Positions 21,002-29,646 of a DNA stretch of 64,000 nt are shown here, piece by piece. This DNA is from Ligilactobacillus animalis KCTC 3501 = DSM 20602 (lineage in GTDB: Bacteria; Bacillota; Bacilli; Lactobacillales; Lactobacillaceae): assembly GCF_001434535.1 (NCBI RefSeq), contig NZ_AYYW01000057.1:62001-126000 (forward strand). The letters run 5' to 3'. Position numbers and translations under genes: made by a program. How positions within the stretch are numbered: position 1 is the stretch's first letter; the number at the start of each line of letters is the position of its first letter. A model generated the notes under the pieces. It was not told the origin of the DNA. It searched no databases and saw only the letters and a list, made by a program, of their open reading frames with translations.

Positions 21002-22990
21002 ATGTTTTATGCTAAATTAGCTTTCCAAAATATTCGTAAAAATAAACAGGCCTTTGTACCATTTTTACTGTCGATGATCTTTTTGACGGCCTTAAATACT
21101 TTGATGTTGATGGTCGCTAATGACCCAGGGTTGGCTAAGCTGCAAGGAGCTGGAGCGATCACCCAACTTTTTGGTTTTGGTTCTGTGATCGTATTGATCT
21201 TTTCGGTAGTATTTGCTACTTATACGGAAACGATCCTAAACAAGCAGCGTAAAAACGAACTAGGCTTGTACAATGTTTTAGGTATGGGCAAACGTGAATT
21301 ATATAAGTTGACCTTCTTTGAAAAAGTGATCAATTTAGTTACAACAGTTGTTTTAGGTATCACAAGTGGTGTGATCTTTTCGCGGCTAGCGTATTTGATC
21401 ATCAAGAAATTGATGGGAGTTGGTGGTGAATTCAAATTTACTTTGAACCCTTCGATCTTGATGATCACGATCTTATTTATCGCTGGTGTTTACGCTTGGC
21501 TATATTTGATCAACGCTTTTAATATCTTTAAAAGTGATCCGATCGAGTTGTTACATGCTGATCAAAAAGGTGAAAAAGAGCCTAAAGCTAAATGGTTCTT
21601 GGCTTTAGTTGGTTTAGTCTCTTTAGTTTGGGGTTACTGGATCGCGCTTACGATCAAATCGCCAGTTTCAGCGATCACTAATTTCTTTATCGCAGTACTA
21701 TTAGTGATCATCGGTACCTATCTGATCTTTACAGCCGGGAGCATCGTTGTTTTAAAATTATTGCGTAAAAATGAAAACTACTACTATAATGTTAAACATT
21801 TCATTCCTGTATCAGGGATGATCTATCGAATGAAACAAAATGCGGTCGGTTTGGCTAGCATCTGTATCTTGTCAACGATGGTCTTAGTCACAGTTTCAAC
21901 GACAGCTGGATTGTTCTTTGGCTTAAATGATCAAGTTCAACAGATGTTTCCACGCGATGTTATGGTCACTTCAGCAGAGCCACTGACGAAACTCAAACAA
22001 GTAGCTAAGACCTATGCTGCTGAGGAGGATGTTAAATTAAGTGATATGCAATATAGCCGGGCCAGTCAACCTTTATTGGTTACCAAAGATGCTAACAATT
22101 TTAAGGTTTCTGATCGGATGTATTATTCTGTTTCAGATGTTGATAAATCGGCTAACGTGGTTTTGATCAGTTTGAGTGAATATAATACTTTGACAAAAGA
22201 TAATTTATCTTTAAATAAAACTGATGACATCTTTATGTATACTACCGCACGGAGTTATCCTGAAAAGACAATGGTATTGAATGGACATAAGTATCAGATC
22301 AAGCAACAGGTCAACAAATTAAAAGATACTGGATTGCTTAATGTGTCACCGGTCGATTCCTACATTGTCGTTATGAAAGATCAACAGCAGATCGATTCGC
22401 TTTTGAAAGAGTGGTTTGATACTAAGAAAGGTGAAGCGTATTTAGCACCAGCTTATGCACTTAACTTCAATATTGACCTCAAAGATCAAGCTAAACGTAA
22501 AGCATTCATCCGTGGACTAAGCAAAGAGTTTGCTAAAACTTCGGATAAACAATGGTATTCCTTTCAAGATAAGGATAGCTATCGCGAAAGTGTCAAACGC
22601 TTTGATGGTGGGTTCTTCTTCTTAGGGATCATTTTAGGGACAGCTTTCTTACTAGCTACGACATTGATCATCTATTACAAGCAAGTTTCTGAAGGGATGG
22701 ACGACCGCGAGCGCTTTGTGATCTTACAAAAAGTTGGGATGGATGAAGCTGAAGTTAAACGTGTGATCCACAGTCAGATCATGATGGTCTTCATCTTCCC
22801 ATTAGCCTTTGCGATGTTACACGTTGCATTTGCTTTCCCACTGATCAAAAAGATGTTGGTCTTATTTGGGATCACTAACTGGCAGCTATTCTTAGTAGTT
22901 ACACTCGCGGTTGCGCTGATTTTTAGCATTCTGTATTATATTGTGTATCAACTAACTGCACGGGTCTATTACCGTCTAGTTGAACGTTAA
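21002..22990 (+). CDS. ABC transporter permease, FtsX/BceB type
   Basis: This 662-residue permease has about ten predicted membrane segments and a roughly 220-residue extracellular domain between the seventh and eighth (about residues 315-535). That architecture is typical of BceB/VraG permeases that detect and remove peptide antibiotics from their membrane targets. The N-terminus FYAKLAFQNIRKNKQAFVPF is the usual family opening. AGGAGGG precedes the ATG. With its ATPase, kinase and regulator it completes a Bce-like module. The antibiotic handled cannot be predicted. Confidence 0.92.
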   Translation: MFYAKLAFQNIRKNKQAFVPFLLSMIFLTALNTLMLMVANDPGLAKLQGAGAITQLFGFGSVIVLIFSVVFATYTETILNKQRKNELGLYNVLGMGKRELYKLTFFEKVINLVTTVVLGITSGVIFSRLAYLIIKKLMGVGGEFKFTLNPSILMITILFIAGVYAWLYLINAFNIFKSDPIELLHADQKGEKEPKAKWFLALVGLVSLVWGYWIALTIKSPVSAITNFFIAVLLVIIGTYLIFTAGSIVVLKLLRKNENYYYNVKHFIPVSGMIYRMKQNAVGLASICILSTMVLVTVSTTAGLFFGLNDQVQQMFPRDVMVTSAEPLTKLKQVAKTYAAEEDVKLSDMQYSRASQPLLVTKDANNFKVSDRMYYSVSDVDKSANVVLISLSEYNTLTKDNLSLNKTDDIFMYTTARSYPEKTMVLNGHKYQIKQQVNKLKDTGLLNVSPVDSYIVVMKDQQQIDSLLKEWFDTKKGEAYLAPAYALNFNIDLKDQAKRKAFIRGLSKEFAKTSDKQWYSFQDKDSYRESVKRFDGGFFFLGIILGTAFLLATTLIIYYKQVSEGMDDRERFVILQKVGMDEAEVKRVIHSQIMMVFIFPLAFAMLHVAFAFPLIKKMLVLFGITNWQLFLVVTLAVALIFSILYYIVYQLTARVYYRLVER

Positions 22991-23017
22991 GTAGTAAAAA
23001 TTTAGGAGAGAAAGAAG

Positions 23018-23809
23018 ATGAGTCTTCTTAAAAAAGGTTTAACTGGTTATCAGTTAAAAGTTTTAGCAATGATCTTTATGTTGGTGGATCATTTAAATAT
23101 GTATTTAGGGCCAGAGTTACATTGGCCGTTATGGATCAATTTTTTAGGTCGTTTTGTGGCGCCAACATTTTCATTTCTATTAGTTGAAGGATATTTTCAT
23201 ACCCGTAATAAACGGCGGTATTTGAAGCGCTTATTGCTCGGAGCATTAGTCGTAGGGATCGGTAATATTATCTACAATCTCTTGACTAAGGCATATATCA
23301 ATCCGTTCGATCATCAACCCAATTACTTACTGTTTCTCGGGCCACATAATATCTTTTTGACGTTAGCTTTACAGCTGATCATGATGTGGTCATTGGATAA
23401 TATTTTAAATAAGCATAGACGTAAGGTATCATGGCCGGCATTTATCGTAAGTGCTTTGCTGATGTTTGCTTTTGCAGAAGGTGGGGTCTATCTCTTGCCG
23501 TTAGCTTTGATCTTCTTCTTAGGTCGTAAGTATCACAAGCAAGCGCCAATGCTTTGGACAACGTTTTTCTGGTGTGCTCTGTTATTTGCTAAAGCTTATT
23601 ACAGTTACAGTAGCGGGGCGATAGCTTCAGTTTCACTCTATGATCATTTGACATTTGCCAGTGAATTTATGATGGTAGCCGTCATTCCATTGATCTGGCT
23701 ATATAATGGCAAACGTGGTGGCAGTGGTAGTCAAGCTGAAAAGTCGTTCTTCTATATCTTTTATCCAGTTCACCTTTGGATCATTTACTTGATCAAAGCC
23801 TTTGTCTAA
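23018..23809 (+). CDS. TraX-family membrane protein
   Basis: A 263-residue integral membrane protein with about eight hydrophobic segments. The opening (GLTGYQLKVLAMIFMLVDHLN) and the arrangement of short loops match the TraX family, named after the F-plasmid pilin N-acetylase and widespread in Firmicutes chromosomes, where its role is unclear. It lies 27 bases after the Bce-type permease with its own AGGAGAG ribosome binding site, so it is likely the last gene of that operon and may act on a cell-envelope component. That link is inference from position. A perfect palindromic terminator follows. Confidence 0.82.
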   Translation: MSLLKKGLTGYQLKVLAMIFMLVDHLNMYLGPELHWPLWINFLGRFVAPTFSFLLVEGYFHTRNKRRYLKRLLLGALVVGIGNIIYNLLTKAYINPFDHQPNYLLFLGPHNIFLTLALQLIMMWSLDNILNKHRRKVSWPAFIVSALLMFAFAEGGVYLLPLALIFFLGRKYHKQAPMLWTTFFWCALLFAKAYYSYSSGAIASVSLYDHLTFASEFMMVAVIPLIWLYNGKRGGSGSQAEKSFFYIFYPVHLWIIYLIKAFV

Positions 23810-23827
23810 ACAAATATGAATAAAAAT

Positions 23828-23873
23828 AGGCTCCCTATGAGGTAAGATCTTACCTCATAGGGAGCCTTTTTAT
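23828..23873. terminator. Bidirectional terminator, perfect 20-bp arms
   Basis: The 40 bases 23828-23867 form an exactly self-complementary palindrome (AGGCTCCCTATGAGG at its start) followed by a T-run. It lies between the convergent TraX and Fe-S-type genes and serves the plus strand, with an A-run on the left for the minus strand. Confidence 0.9.
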
Positions 23874-23878
23874 TAGAT

Positions 23879-24241
23879 TTAGTTATTTTTGCGGAGATCG
23901 ATAACATTTAAGACTGGGGTCAATTCACCCGAACTGTTACCTACAAGTCGCAAAGTCATATTTTGCGGATTTAATTTGAGTTGCATGACTTGATCTAAAT
24001 ACATGTCAGAGTAGCCCTTGTAATACACATCTCCAAGCTCAGTTACGATCTTTTCATTATAATCATGGATATCTTCATCTTTATCAACGATCACTAATTG
24101 AAAGGCTTGATTTAAAGAGCACACACCGACTTTGGAAAAAGGACCGACGCCATCATCAAAATCGAGTAGAACGATGGCATTTGGATCTTCAAAAAATGGA
24201 CGTAATTTGGTAGCTGCTTCATCTGTAATGGTTAATTTCAT
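23879..24241 (-). CDS. HesB/IscA-like iron-sulfur biosynthesis family protein
   Basis: The 120-residue protein has the overall fold pattern of the Fe-S_biosyn (HesB/YneR) family: ITDEAATKLRPFF at the start and a DDGVGPFSKVGVC strand-loop. It keeps only one Cys (near residue 42) and lacks the C-terminal CxC that binds clusters in IscA. It therefore belongs to the cysteine-poor lactobacillar branch, and a scaffold role is doubtful. It is monocistronic, divergent from the next gene, with AGGGAGGT before the ATG. Confidence 0.8.
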   Translation of the reverse strand: MKLTITDEAATKLRPFFEDPNAIVLLDFDDGVGPFSKVGVCSLNQAFQLVIVDKDEDIHDYNEKIVTELGDVYYKGYSDMYLDQVMQLKLNPQNMTLRLVGNSSGELTPVLNVIDLRKNN

Positions 24242-24402
24242 TTTAAAATACCTCCCTTAACTGATATGTATATTATCTATCACTTGTTAACTGATTACAA
24301 CATATATGCTTACAAAAAATTAGCTGTATGAAGATAGAATTATTTACATGCTTCGCTTATAATTGAATTAGTTAGAAAATTTAAGAAAGGCCAGGTGATA
24401 AT

Positions 24403-25371
24403 ATGTCCTTGATCATCAAAAATGAAGGTAATATCTGCCTTGAGTCTAAGCAAACTATCAGGCTCGATCCTAAAGAAAATGTAGCTTCTACGGCAGAAGA
24501 TATTTATCTATTTACGCATTTATCGACGGATCTTTTGCAGATCTTAGCTGATAAGCGACGCAAAAATCTTGTTTATTTACCACAGATGTTACTCAAACAG
24601 CTTCAAAAATTAGTTCAAGCAGGTTTCATCAGACCTTTGAATTTTAGAAAGATAAAGTGCTATCCCTATAATTATCCTGTTCAGATAGCAGATCTCTGGG
24701 TCACTGCGTTTCCAAGTGATGATGGTTTGAATGGAGCAGTCAGTTTGTTGCTCGAACATGAAGGTAAAGCGTTTGGCTATACAGGTCGTTTTATCACGCG
24801 CGGAGCACATAAAAAGCGGATCAAGAAATGGAAAAAAGCTTTTCAGACGGCTAAGTTAGATCTGTTGTTATTAGATAGTGCGGCGTTACAGACCAGCGAA
24901 GCTTTTGTATCAAACACTAAAAAATTCAAAAGTTTCTTAGCAAATCTATCTACGACGGACTTACCAGCTTTAAAATTATCGGAATTAGCCCCAGAAGAGA
25001 TCCTGGAATATCAAGAAATTGCTAAACAAGCTGGCAGAACTTTACTGCTGGCACCAGATCTTGCTATTTTAGCTAAATTACTATTCCCATTTGATGATTT
25101 TACAGCTGCGACGCCAACTAACTTAAAATTAGCCACGGAAAAACCAGAAAAATTCATAATTCAAGCAGGAATTGCTAAGCAAGATACCATCATTTATAAT
25201 AAAGATAGTATAAAAGATATTGATGTGATCGCAGCTGATCAAAGCGAGAGCAAATTAAAAGAAGTCGTGCATGTGATCGCCCCAACGCAGTGTTTGAGCT
25301 ATGGCGAAAAGACCTTAGAGGCGATCGAACCTTTGACTAAGACAGTTAGTTTTTCAGAAGAAAGGGTGTAG
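24403..25371 (+). CDS. Degenerate metallo-beta-lactamase-like protein (RNase J/CPSF-like layout)
   Basis: The 322-residue soluble protein looks like an MBL-fold hydrolase: the segment with FPSDDGLNGAVSLLL followed by KAFGYTGRF resembles the H-S-xx-G-S...YTGD region of RNase J-type enzymes. The zinc-binding HxHxDH motif is absent, and the metal ligand Asp of YTGD is replaced by Arg. It is probably catalytically dead or altered. The assignment is by pattern recognition only and could be wrong. The ATG follows AGGTGATA. The ybjQ remnant begins four bases after its stop codon. Confidence 0.5.
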   Translation: MSLIIKNEGNICLESKQTIRLDPKENVASTAEDIYLFTHLSTDLLQILADKRRKNLVYLPQMLLKQLQKLVQAGFIRPLNFRKIKCYPYNYPVQIADLWVTAFPSDDGLNGAVSLLLEHEGKAFGYTGRFITRGAHKKRIKKWKKAFQTAKLDLLLLDSAALQTSEAFVSNTKKFKSFLANLSTTDLPALKLSELAPEEILEYQEIAKQAGRTLLLAPDLAILAKLLFPFDDFTAATPTNLKLATEKPEKFIIQAGIAKQDTIIYNKDSIKDIDVIAADQSESKLKEVVHVIAPTQCLSYGEKTLEAIEPLTKTVSFSEERV

Positions 25372-25374
25372 CAA

Positions 25375-25690
25375 ATGTTAGTTGTAACAACAGAAAATAT
25401 TCCAGGCAAAAAATACGAAGTGATCGGGACTGCTTTTGGCGTGACGACGCAATCGCGCAATATTGCCAGTGACTTTGGGGCAGGTCTAAAGAGCATCGTT
25501 GGTGGTGAGATCAAGGGCTATACCAATGATGTTAAATAATTCGCGTCACGAAGCCGTTGATCGCTTAAAACAAGAAGCTAAGGCTATGGGGGCTGATGCT
25601 GTTGTCATGGTGCGCTTTGATTCGGGTTCGATCAGTGCAGATATGCAATCAGTTGCTGCCTATGGGACTGCCGTAAAATTTATTGACTAA
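25375..25690 (+). pseudogene. YbjQ/DUF74 family gene broken by a one-base frameshift
   Basis: Frame one from ATG 25375 encodes the family N-terminus ([18 protein letters not shown]... GGEIKGYT) but stops at 25537-25539. The following frame carries the family C-terminus without a gap ([37 protein letters not shown]) to 25690. Removing one A from the AA at 25525-25526 restores a single ORF of about 104 residues, the normal length. A true pseudogene and an assembly error are equally possible. The family forms pentameric rings of unknown function. AGAAAGGGTG near 25360 is the ribosome binding site. Confidence 0.9.
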
Positions 25691-25733
25691 CTACGATAGA
25701 CGATATCGTTAAGGGCATTTAAGTGTATAAAGA

Positions 25734-25780
25734 GATCCCCGATGGAAGTTATATCCCAACTTCCATCGGGGATCTTATTT
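25734..25780. terminator. Bidirectional terminator between ybjQ and pepD
   Basis: Perfect 17-bp arms, GATCCCCGATGGAAGTT (25734-25750) and its complement (25758-25774), with a T-rich right flank and A-rich left flank. Confidence 0.9.
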
Positions 25781-25798
25781 AATTTAAAAAGCTATATT

Positions 25799-27229
25799 TT
25801 ACAAATTAGCGTCAGTCTTGAAGTTCAGTGGTGAAAGATCTGTTGCTTCAGTGATCAATTCAGCGGTCAGTTTTTGCGTTTCACTTAAGCCTAATGCCTG
25901 CATCTCAAGGGATGCCTTAGTCAATAATTCACTTAAAGCAAGCGGATCATCTATAGTCAACGCTTTTGCATCTGTTTGTTTGATGATCTGGGTGAATTTG
26001 ACGGCTAGTTCTTTCTTTAGATCCAAAACTTTTGGTCCAAATTGTGCATAGTGAGGATCGACTAAGACGCCGAGTAATTTGTAGACCCAGTAAGCCGAGT
26101 CGCTAGAATACGTCTTTTGGCCGGCTTTGTAAGCGGGATGGACATCGGTACTACCGGCATAGACCGGGACAAAAACACTTTGCGCAGTAACGCCCATTGC
26201 GACCCAGTGAAGACCAGCGATCTCGACCGGTAAGTTTGGGCGAAGTTGAAGCAAGTGAGATTCTTGCGTTTTAGCTAAGCTGATCGGTCTAAACTTATTT
26301 TTTTCCGGTGCCTTACCTAGTGGATCGTAAGGTGTATTTTGGAAATGCGAGCCCAAGACGTATTTGAGATCATCTAAATACAATAAACGGTCAGCTTTTT
26401 GGATAAATGGTAATTCTTCGCTCATTGGGTCTTGTTTGACGCTAGGTGTCAAATAGCGTTGACCGTCCCAGACCCGTGGAGTACTGTAGATCTCGTCGGA
26501 CAATTCGTGTGTTCCAAAGATATTGCGGAAGTTAAAGCATGTCGGATCAGGATTTAAATGGTTAGTAGCGACAAATTCTTGGATCCCAGTTGAAAAGATA
26601 AAGTTAGCAGGATCGTTGAAGTCGATCTCTTGGATCGCTAGTTGGTTAGCCACTACCGCATAGCAATCATCGGGGATCCTTTGTGCAACAAAGTGGTGCC
26701 CAGAACCGGTTTCTAAATACCAAACTTCTTCTTGATCGGCAAACAAGATCCCGTTAGATTCGCAAGTACCGTATTTTTCAACGATCTGGCCTAGGCGTTC
26801 TACACCTTCGCGAGCTGTCTTAACATAGGGCAAAACTACGGTGACCATGGCTTCTTCGCCGATCCCATCTTTGACAAGGGGATCGCAGCCTAAAACACGT
26901 TCGTTGGCATAGGCACTTTCGGTGGCACTCATGGCTACCCCATATTCATTGATCCCATCTTCTTCAAATAAGCCAAATTCAGTGGTCCATTCTGGTGTGG
27001 CACTGTATTTGAAACGAACTTGTGGTAGTGGCATTTTAAAGCCGTTGTCTTTTGAGATAAATTCTTGTGGGGTATCAAATTCTTGATGGGGATGGATGAC
27101 CATGTGTTTAGGCCAAGCACTTTTGGCATCTTCGTTGCGCCCAATCACAGTCGAACCATCAGCCATCGCTTTTTTTCCGACTAGGATGCTAGTGCAAGCG
27201 GAAAATTCGAAACTTTTATAAAGTGTCAT
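25799..27229 (-). CDS. pepD: C69 family dipeptidase
   Basis: This is a cytoplasmic dipeptidase of the Ntn-hydrolase family C69 common in lactobacilli, 476 residues from ATG 27229, which has GAAAGGA nine bases upstream; the frame runs six codons farther. The nucleophile Cys is in FSACTSILVGKKA near residue 12, followed by DGSTVIGRNEDA. The Cys is not N-terminal, so either a short propeptide is removed or this branch differs in processing. It stands alone with terminators on the downstream side. It likely helps recover amino acids from peptides alongside PepT and PepN. Confidence 0.93.
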   Translation of the reverse strand: MTLYKSFEFSACTSILVGKKAMADGSTVIGRNEDAKSAWPKHMVIHPHQEFDTPQEFISKDNGFKMPLPQVRFKYSATPEWTTEFGLFEEDGINEYGVAMSATESAYANERVLGCDPLVKDGIGEEAMVTVVLPYVKTAREGVERLGQIVEKYGTCESNGILFADQEEVWYLETGSGHHFVAQRIPDDCYAVVANQLAIQEIDFNDPANFIFSTGIQEFVATNHLNPDPTCFNFRNIFGTHELSDEIYSTPRVWDGQRYLTPSVKQDPMSEELPFIQKADRLLYLDDLKYVLGSHFQNTPYDPLGKAPEKNKFRPISLAKTQESHLLQLRPNLPVEIAGLHWVAMGVTAQSVFVPVYAGSTDVHPAYKAGQKTYSSDSAYWVYKLLGVLVDPHYAQFGPKVLDLKKELAVKFTQIIKQTDAKALTIDDPLALSELLTKASLEMQALGLSETQKLTAELITEATDLSPLNFKTDANL

Positions 27230-27292
27230 ACAGAGACGTCCTTTCATCAGGTGATTAGTTTTATTTTAGCAGACTGACAGAACTAAAAACAA

Positions 27293-27321
27293 TTGCACTT
27301 GTCCTAAAACTTTGTCATAAT
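27293..27321 (+). promoter_or_regulatory. Promoter of the tautomerase gene
   Basis: TTGCAC (27293-27298), 17-base spacer and CATAAT (27316-27321), ending 32 bases before the chosen ATG. Confidence 0.6.
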
Positions 27322-27353
27322 TAACAATATCAACAAAGAGGGAGATGACAATA

Positions 27354-27542
27354 ATGCCATTAGTTCATATCGAACTTATCGAAGGTCGTAGCCAAGAACA
27401 ACTCAAGAACTTAGTTAAAGACGTAACTAAAGCAGTGGTTGAAAACACTGGTGCTCCAGCTGAACACGTTCACGTTGTATTGAATGAAATGCAAAAAGAT
27501 CGTTACGCTGTTGGCGGTGTGTTAAAGAGCGACGAAAATTAA
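27354..27542 (+). CDS. 4-oxalocrotonate tautomerase family protein
   Basis: A 62-residue protein of the tautomerase superfamily. The start is ATG 27354 so that Pro becomes the N-terminal residue after Met removal ([13 protein letters not shown]), since Pro1 is the catalytic base of the family. An in-frame ATG nine bases earlier would bury it. The conserved Arg positions (EGRS and KDRYAVGG) are present. The natural substrate is unknown in lactobacilli. It is transcribed alone from a recognisable promoter and followed by a strong terminator. Confidence 0.92.
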   Translation: MPLVHIELIEGRSQEQLKNLVKDVTKAVVENTGAPAEHVHVVLNEMQKDRYAVGGVLKSDEN

Positions 27543-27547
27543 AATAA

Positions 27548-27590
27548 AAAATTCGAGATCTAAGTTGCACTAGGTCTCGAATTTTTTATT
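27548..27590. terminator. Bidirectional terminator after the tautomerase gene
   Basis: AAAATTCGAGA (27548-27557 region) pairs with TCTCGAATTTT (27575-27585), with a T-run. It also serves the convergent HAD gene. Confidence 0.88.
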
Positions 27591-27594
27591 TACT

Positions 27595-28404
27595 CTAAGC
27601 TAATTTTAAATATTCTTCTAAGTAATGGGCTAAGCCATCTTCTTTATTGGTCAAAGGCGTAATATCGTTGGCTAAAGCTTTGAGTTGCTCAGTCCCGTTT
27701 TGCATGACTACGCCCCAGCCAGCATAATCGATCATTTCGGCATCATTATGTTCATCGCCAAAGGCCAAAATATTTTTACGGTCGATCTTAAAGGTATCAG
27801 CTAAGAATTTGACCCCATGCGCTTTATCAACGCCTTTAGGTGACAGTTCTAAGATCGGATTAGGACCACCCCAAATACCAACATTGATCTTGTCACCGAA
27901 ATTTTCTTCTAGAGCCGAGACTGTTTTAGGCAATTGAAGTTTGTCGACTAACATCGTCATGGCTGATGGGTTTTCCTGTAAGTTTATCCTATTTAAGACT
28001 TCATTAGCTTTCAATGTTACTGGAAAGAAATCATCGATCACGGTATTAGGGACATCAGCCAAGGCCATATTCTTACCTTCAGCTGCAACGACTTTGATCC
28101 CAAGTTGTTCTTTAGCAGCTAAGATTTCAAAAGCAATATCACGATTAAAGGTCAAAGCGTATTCTTTATCCCAAGTTTGATGGGGAATATGTCCCACGGC
28201 CCCATTAAAATTGATCATGGGTGATTTAAGACCTAGAAAATCATAATAGTTTTCTGAGATCCGGTTAGGGCGGCCGGTTACGATCGAAACGATATGCCCC
28301 GCTGCGGTAGCTTTGGTTAAAACTTCTTTAGTTTTAGGCGTTATTTGACTATTTTCATTTAATGTCGTGCCATCAAGATCGATCGCGATCAGTTTTTGTT
28401 CCAT
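27595..28404 (-). CDS. Cof-type HAD-IIB sugar-phosphatase family protein
   Basis: A 269-residue HAD phosphatase. Motif I is IAIDLDGTTLN at the N-terminus, motif II is the Thr in SIVTGRP, and motif III/IV comprises the Lys (SPKGVDKAHGV) and AFGDEHNDAEMI. The IIB cap lies between motifs II and III. These enzymes dephosphorylate small sugar phosphates or flavin and vitamin intermediates; the substrate here is unknown. It is monocistronic, divergent from the esterase gene. Confidence 0.93.
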   Translation of the reverse strand: MEQKLIAIDLDGTTLNENSQITPKTKEVLTKATAAGHIVSIVTGRPNRISENYYDFLGLKSPMINFNGAVGHIPHQTWDKEYALTFNRDIAFEILAAKEQLGIKVVAAEGKNMALADVPNTVIDDFFPVTLKANEVLNRINLQENPSAMTMLVDKLQLPKTVSALEENFGDKINVGIWGGPNPILELSPKGVDKAHGVKFLADTFKIDRKNILAFGDEHNDAEMIDYAGWGVVMQNGTEQLKALANDITPLTNKEDGLAHYLEEYLKLA

Positions 28405-28549
28405 AGAATCAATCCTTAAAAATTTGTAGTATATCTGCTTAAACTTATCACAAACTTAAATAAAAAACAACGGATAAGGAACTAATTTTGCGATCATTTT
28501 GAAGATAATAGTGTATAATTTTAAGTGAAAGATCAAGAAGGGGGTAGTT

Positions 28550-29329
28550 ATGATGATCGAGATCATCGCAAAACAGATCGAAGGCTTACCAGTTTTAGAA
28601 GTCGTGGCTAGAAAATATCGCACCCAAAGTTTACCGTTGATCGTTTTTTATCACGGGTGGACTGGTTGTAAAGAACGAGTTTTAACAGAAGGTTATGAAT
28701 TAGCCAAGCGGGGCTTTAGAGTGGTCTTACCAGATGCTAAATTTCATGGTCAAAGGCAAAGCGGACCTGTCACGGGGCACCGCCAAGAATTTTGGCAGAT
28801 CGTAGATAGTTCAGTCAAAGAGCTACCACTTTTGGTAGATCATTATCGCCAAACGAGCGGGATAAAAGATGACCTAGTTGGTGTCAGTGGACTTTCGATG
28901 GGAGCGATCACGACCTGCGCTTTGTTGACTGTGTATGATTGGATCAAAGCAGGTGTGAGTTTGATGGGTTCTCCTTGCCCGACCGCATTTGCCCGCCAAT
29001 TACTGGAAGAGTTGCCCGGTCTAGCAGATATTCCAGCTAGTTTTGTCGAGCAGCAATTAGCCCAACTCGAGCTGATCGATCTATCAAAGCACCCTGAACG
29101 GATCGCTGGACGACCAGTCCATTTTTGGCATGATACTGCTGACCAAATGGTGCCATATGCGCCGGATAAGGCATTCTTTGACAGTATCCAAGGGAAAGAT
29201 TATGCTAGAAATACATCATTTACAACGACTACAGGGCAGGGACATAAGGTGAATTATGCAACTGCGGTCGAGATGGCAGAAAAATTTGAAGAGTATTTTG
29301 GAGGAATCGATGATGGAACCACGAAATAG
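28550..29329 (+). CDS. Alpha/beta hydrolase (YitV/prolyl oligopeptidase-like esterase)
   Basis: The 259-residue serine hydrolase carries the nucleophile elbow GLSMG near residue 121, an oxyanion-type HGWTG near residue 34, a candidate catalytic Asp in FWHDTADQMVPY, and a His in GQGHKVNY near residue 234. It resembles the uncharacterised esterases found beside DUF59 genes in lactobacilli. GGGGGT lies upstream of ATG 28550; the second ATG at 28553 is an equal alternative. Its 3' end overlaps the DUF59 gene, so the two are coupled. Confidence 0.85.
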   Translation: MMIEIIAKQIEGLPVLEVVARKYRTQSLPLIVFYHGWTGCKERVLTEGYELAKRGFRVVLPDAKFHGQRQSGPVTGHRQEFWQIVDSSVKELPLLVDHYRQTSGIKDDLVGVSGLSMGAITTCALLTVYDWIKAGVSLMGSPCPTAFARQLLEELPGLADIPASFVEQQLAQLELIDLSKHPERIAGRPVHFWHDTADQMVPYAPDKAFFDSIQGKDYARNTSFTTTTGQGHKVNYATAVEMAEKFEEYFGGIDDGTTK

Positions 29330-29633
29330 TGAATTGATCAAAAAAGATATTTTAGATGCCCTTGAAACGGTGATCGATCCAGAATTAGGGGTGGATATCG
29401 TTAATTTAGGTTTGATCTATTCAGTTGATCTAAAAGAAGATGGTCTATGTATCGTTCAGATGACCTTGACGACGATGGGCTGCCCTTTGACGAACTTATT
29501 GGCTGATATGGTCGAACGTTCGATGGATGGGATCGCTGAAGTCAAAAAGGTCGAAGTTGAATTTGTTTGGGAACCGGCCTGGACAATGGACCGCATGACT
29601 AGCTATGCCAAGATGGCGCTAGGGATCCACTAA
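29310..29633 (+). CDS. DUF59/MIP18 family metal-sulfur cluster assembly factor
   Basis: The 107-residue protein belongs to the MIP18/SufT-like family, involved in Fe-S cluster maturation in other organisms. The signature (ALETVIDPELGVDIVNLGLIY) and the conserved Cys in TTMGCPLTNLL are present. ATG 29310 or 29313 is chosen because GGAGG sits at 29300-29304; the longer open frame from 29256 has no ribosome binding site. It overlaps the esterase stop codon and precedes a membrane protein gene by 13 bases, forming a three-gene unit. Confidence 0.9.
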   Translation: MMEPRNSELIKKDILDALETVIDPELGVDIVNLGLIYSVDLKEDGLCIVQMTLTTMGCPLTNLLADMVERSMDGIAEVKKVEVEFVWEPAWTMDRMTSYAKMALGIH

Positions 29634-29646
29634 CGGAGGCGTTTTT

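Noticed and set aside
25520-25540. Programmed ribosomal frameshift in ybjQ
   Set aside because: There is no slippery heptamer, no downstream stimulatory structure, and the family is not known to use frameshifting.
25499-25690. Independent small gene from ATG 25499
   Set aside because: It is the frameshifted C-terminal half of the YbjQ family protein; the true start is ATG 25375.
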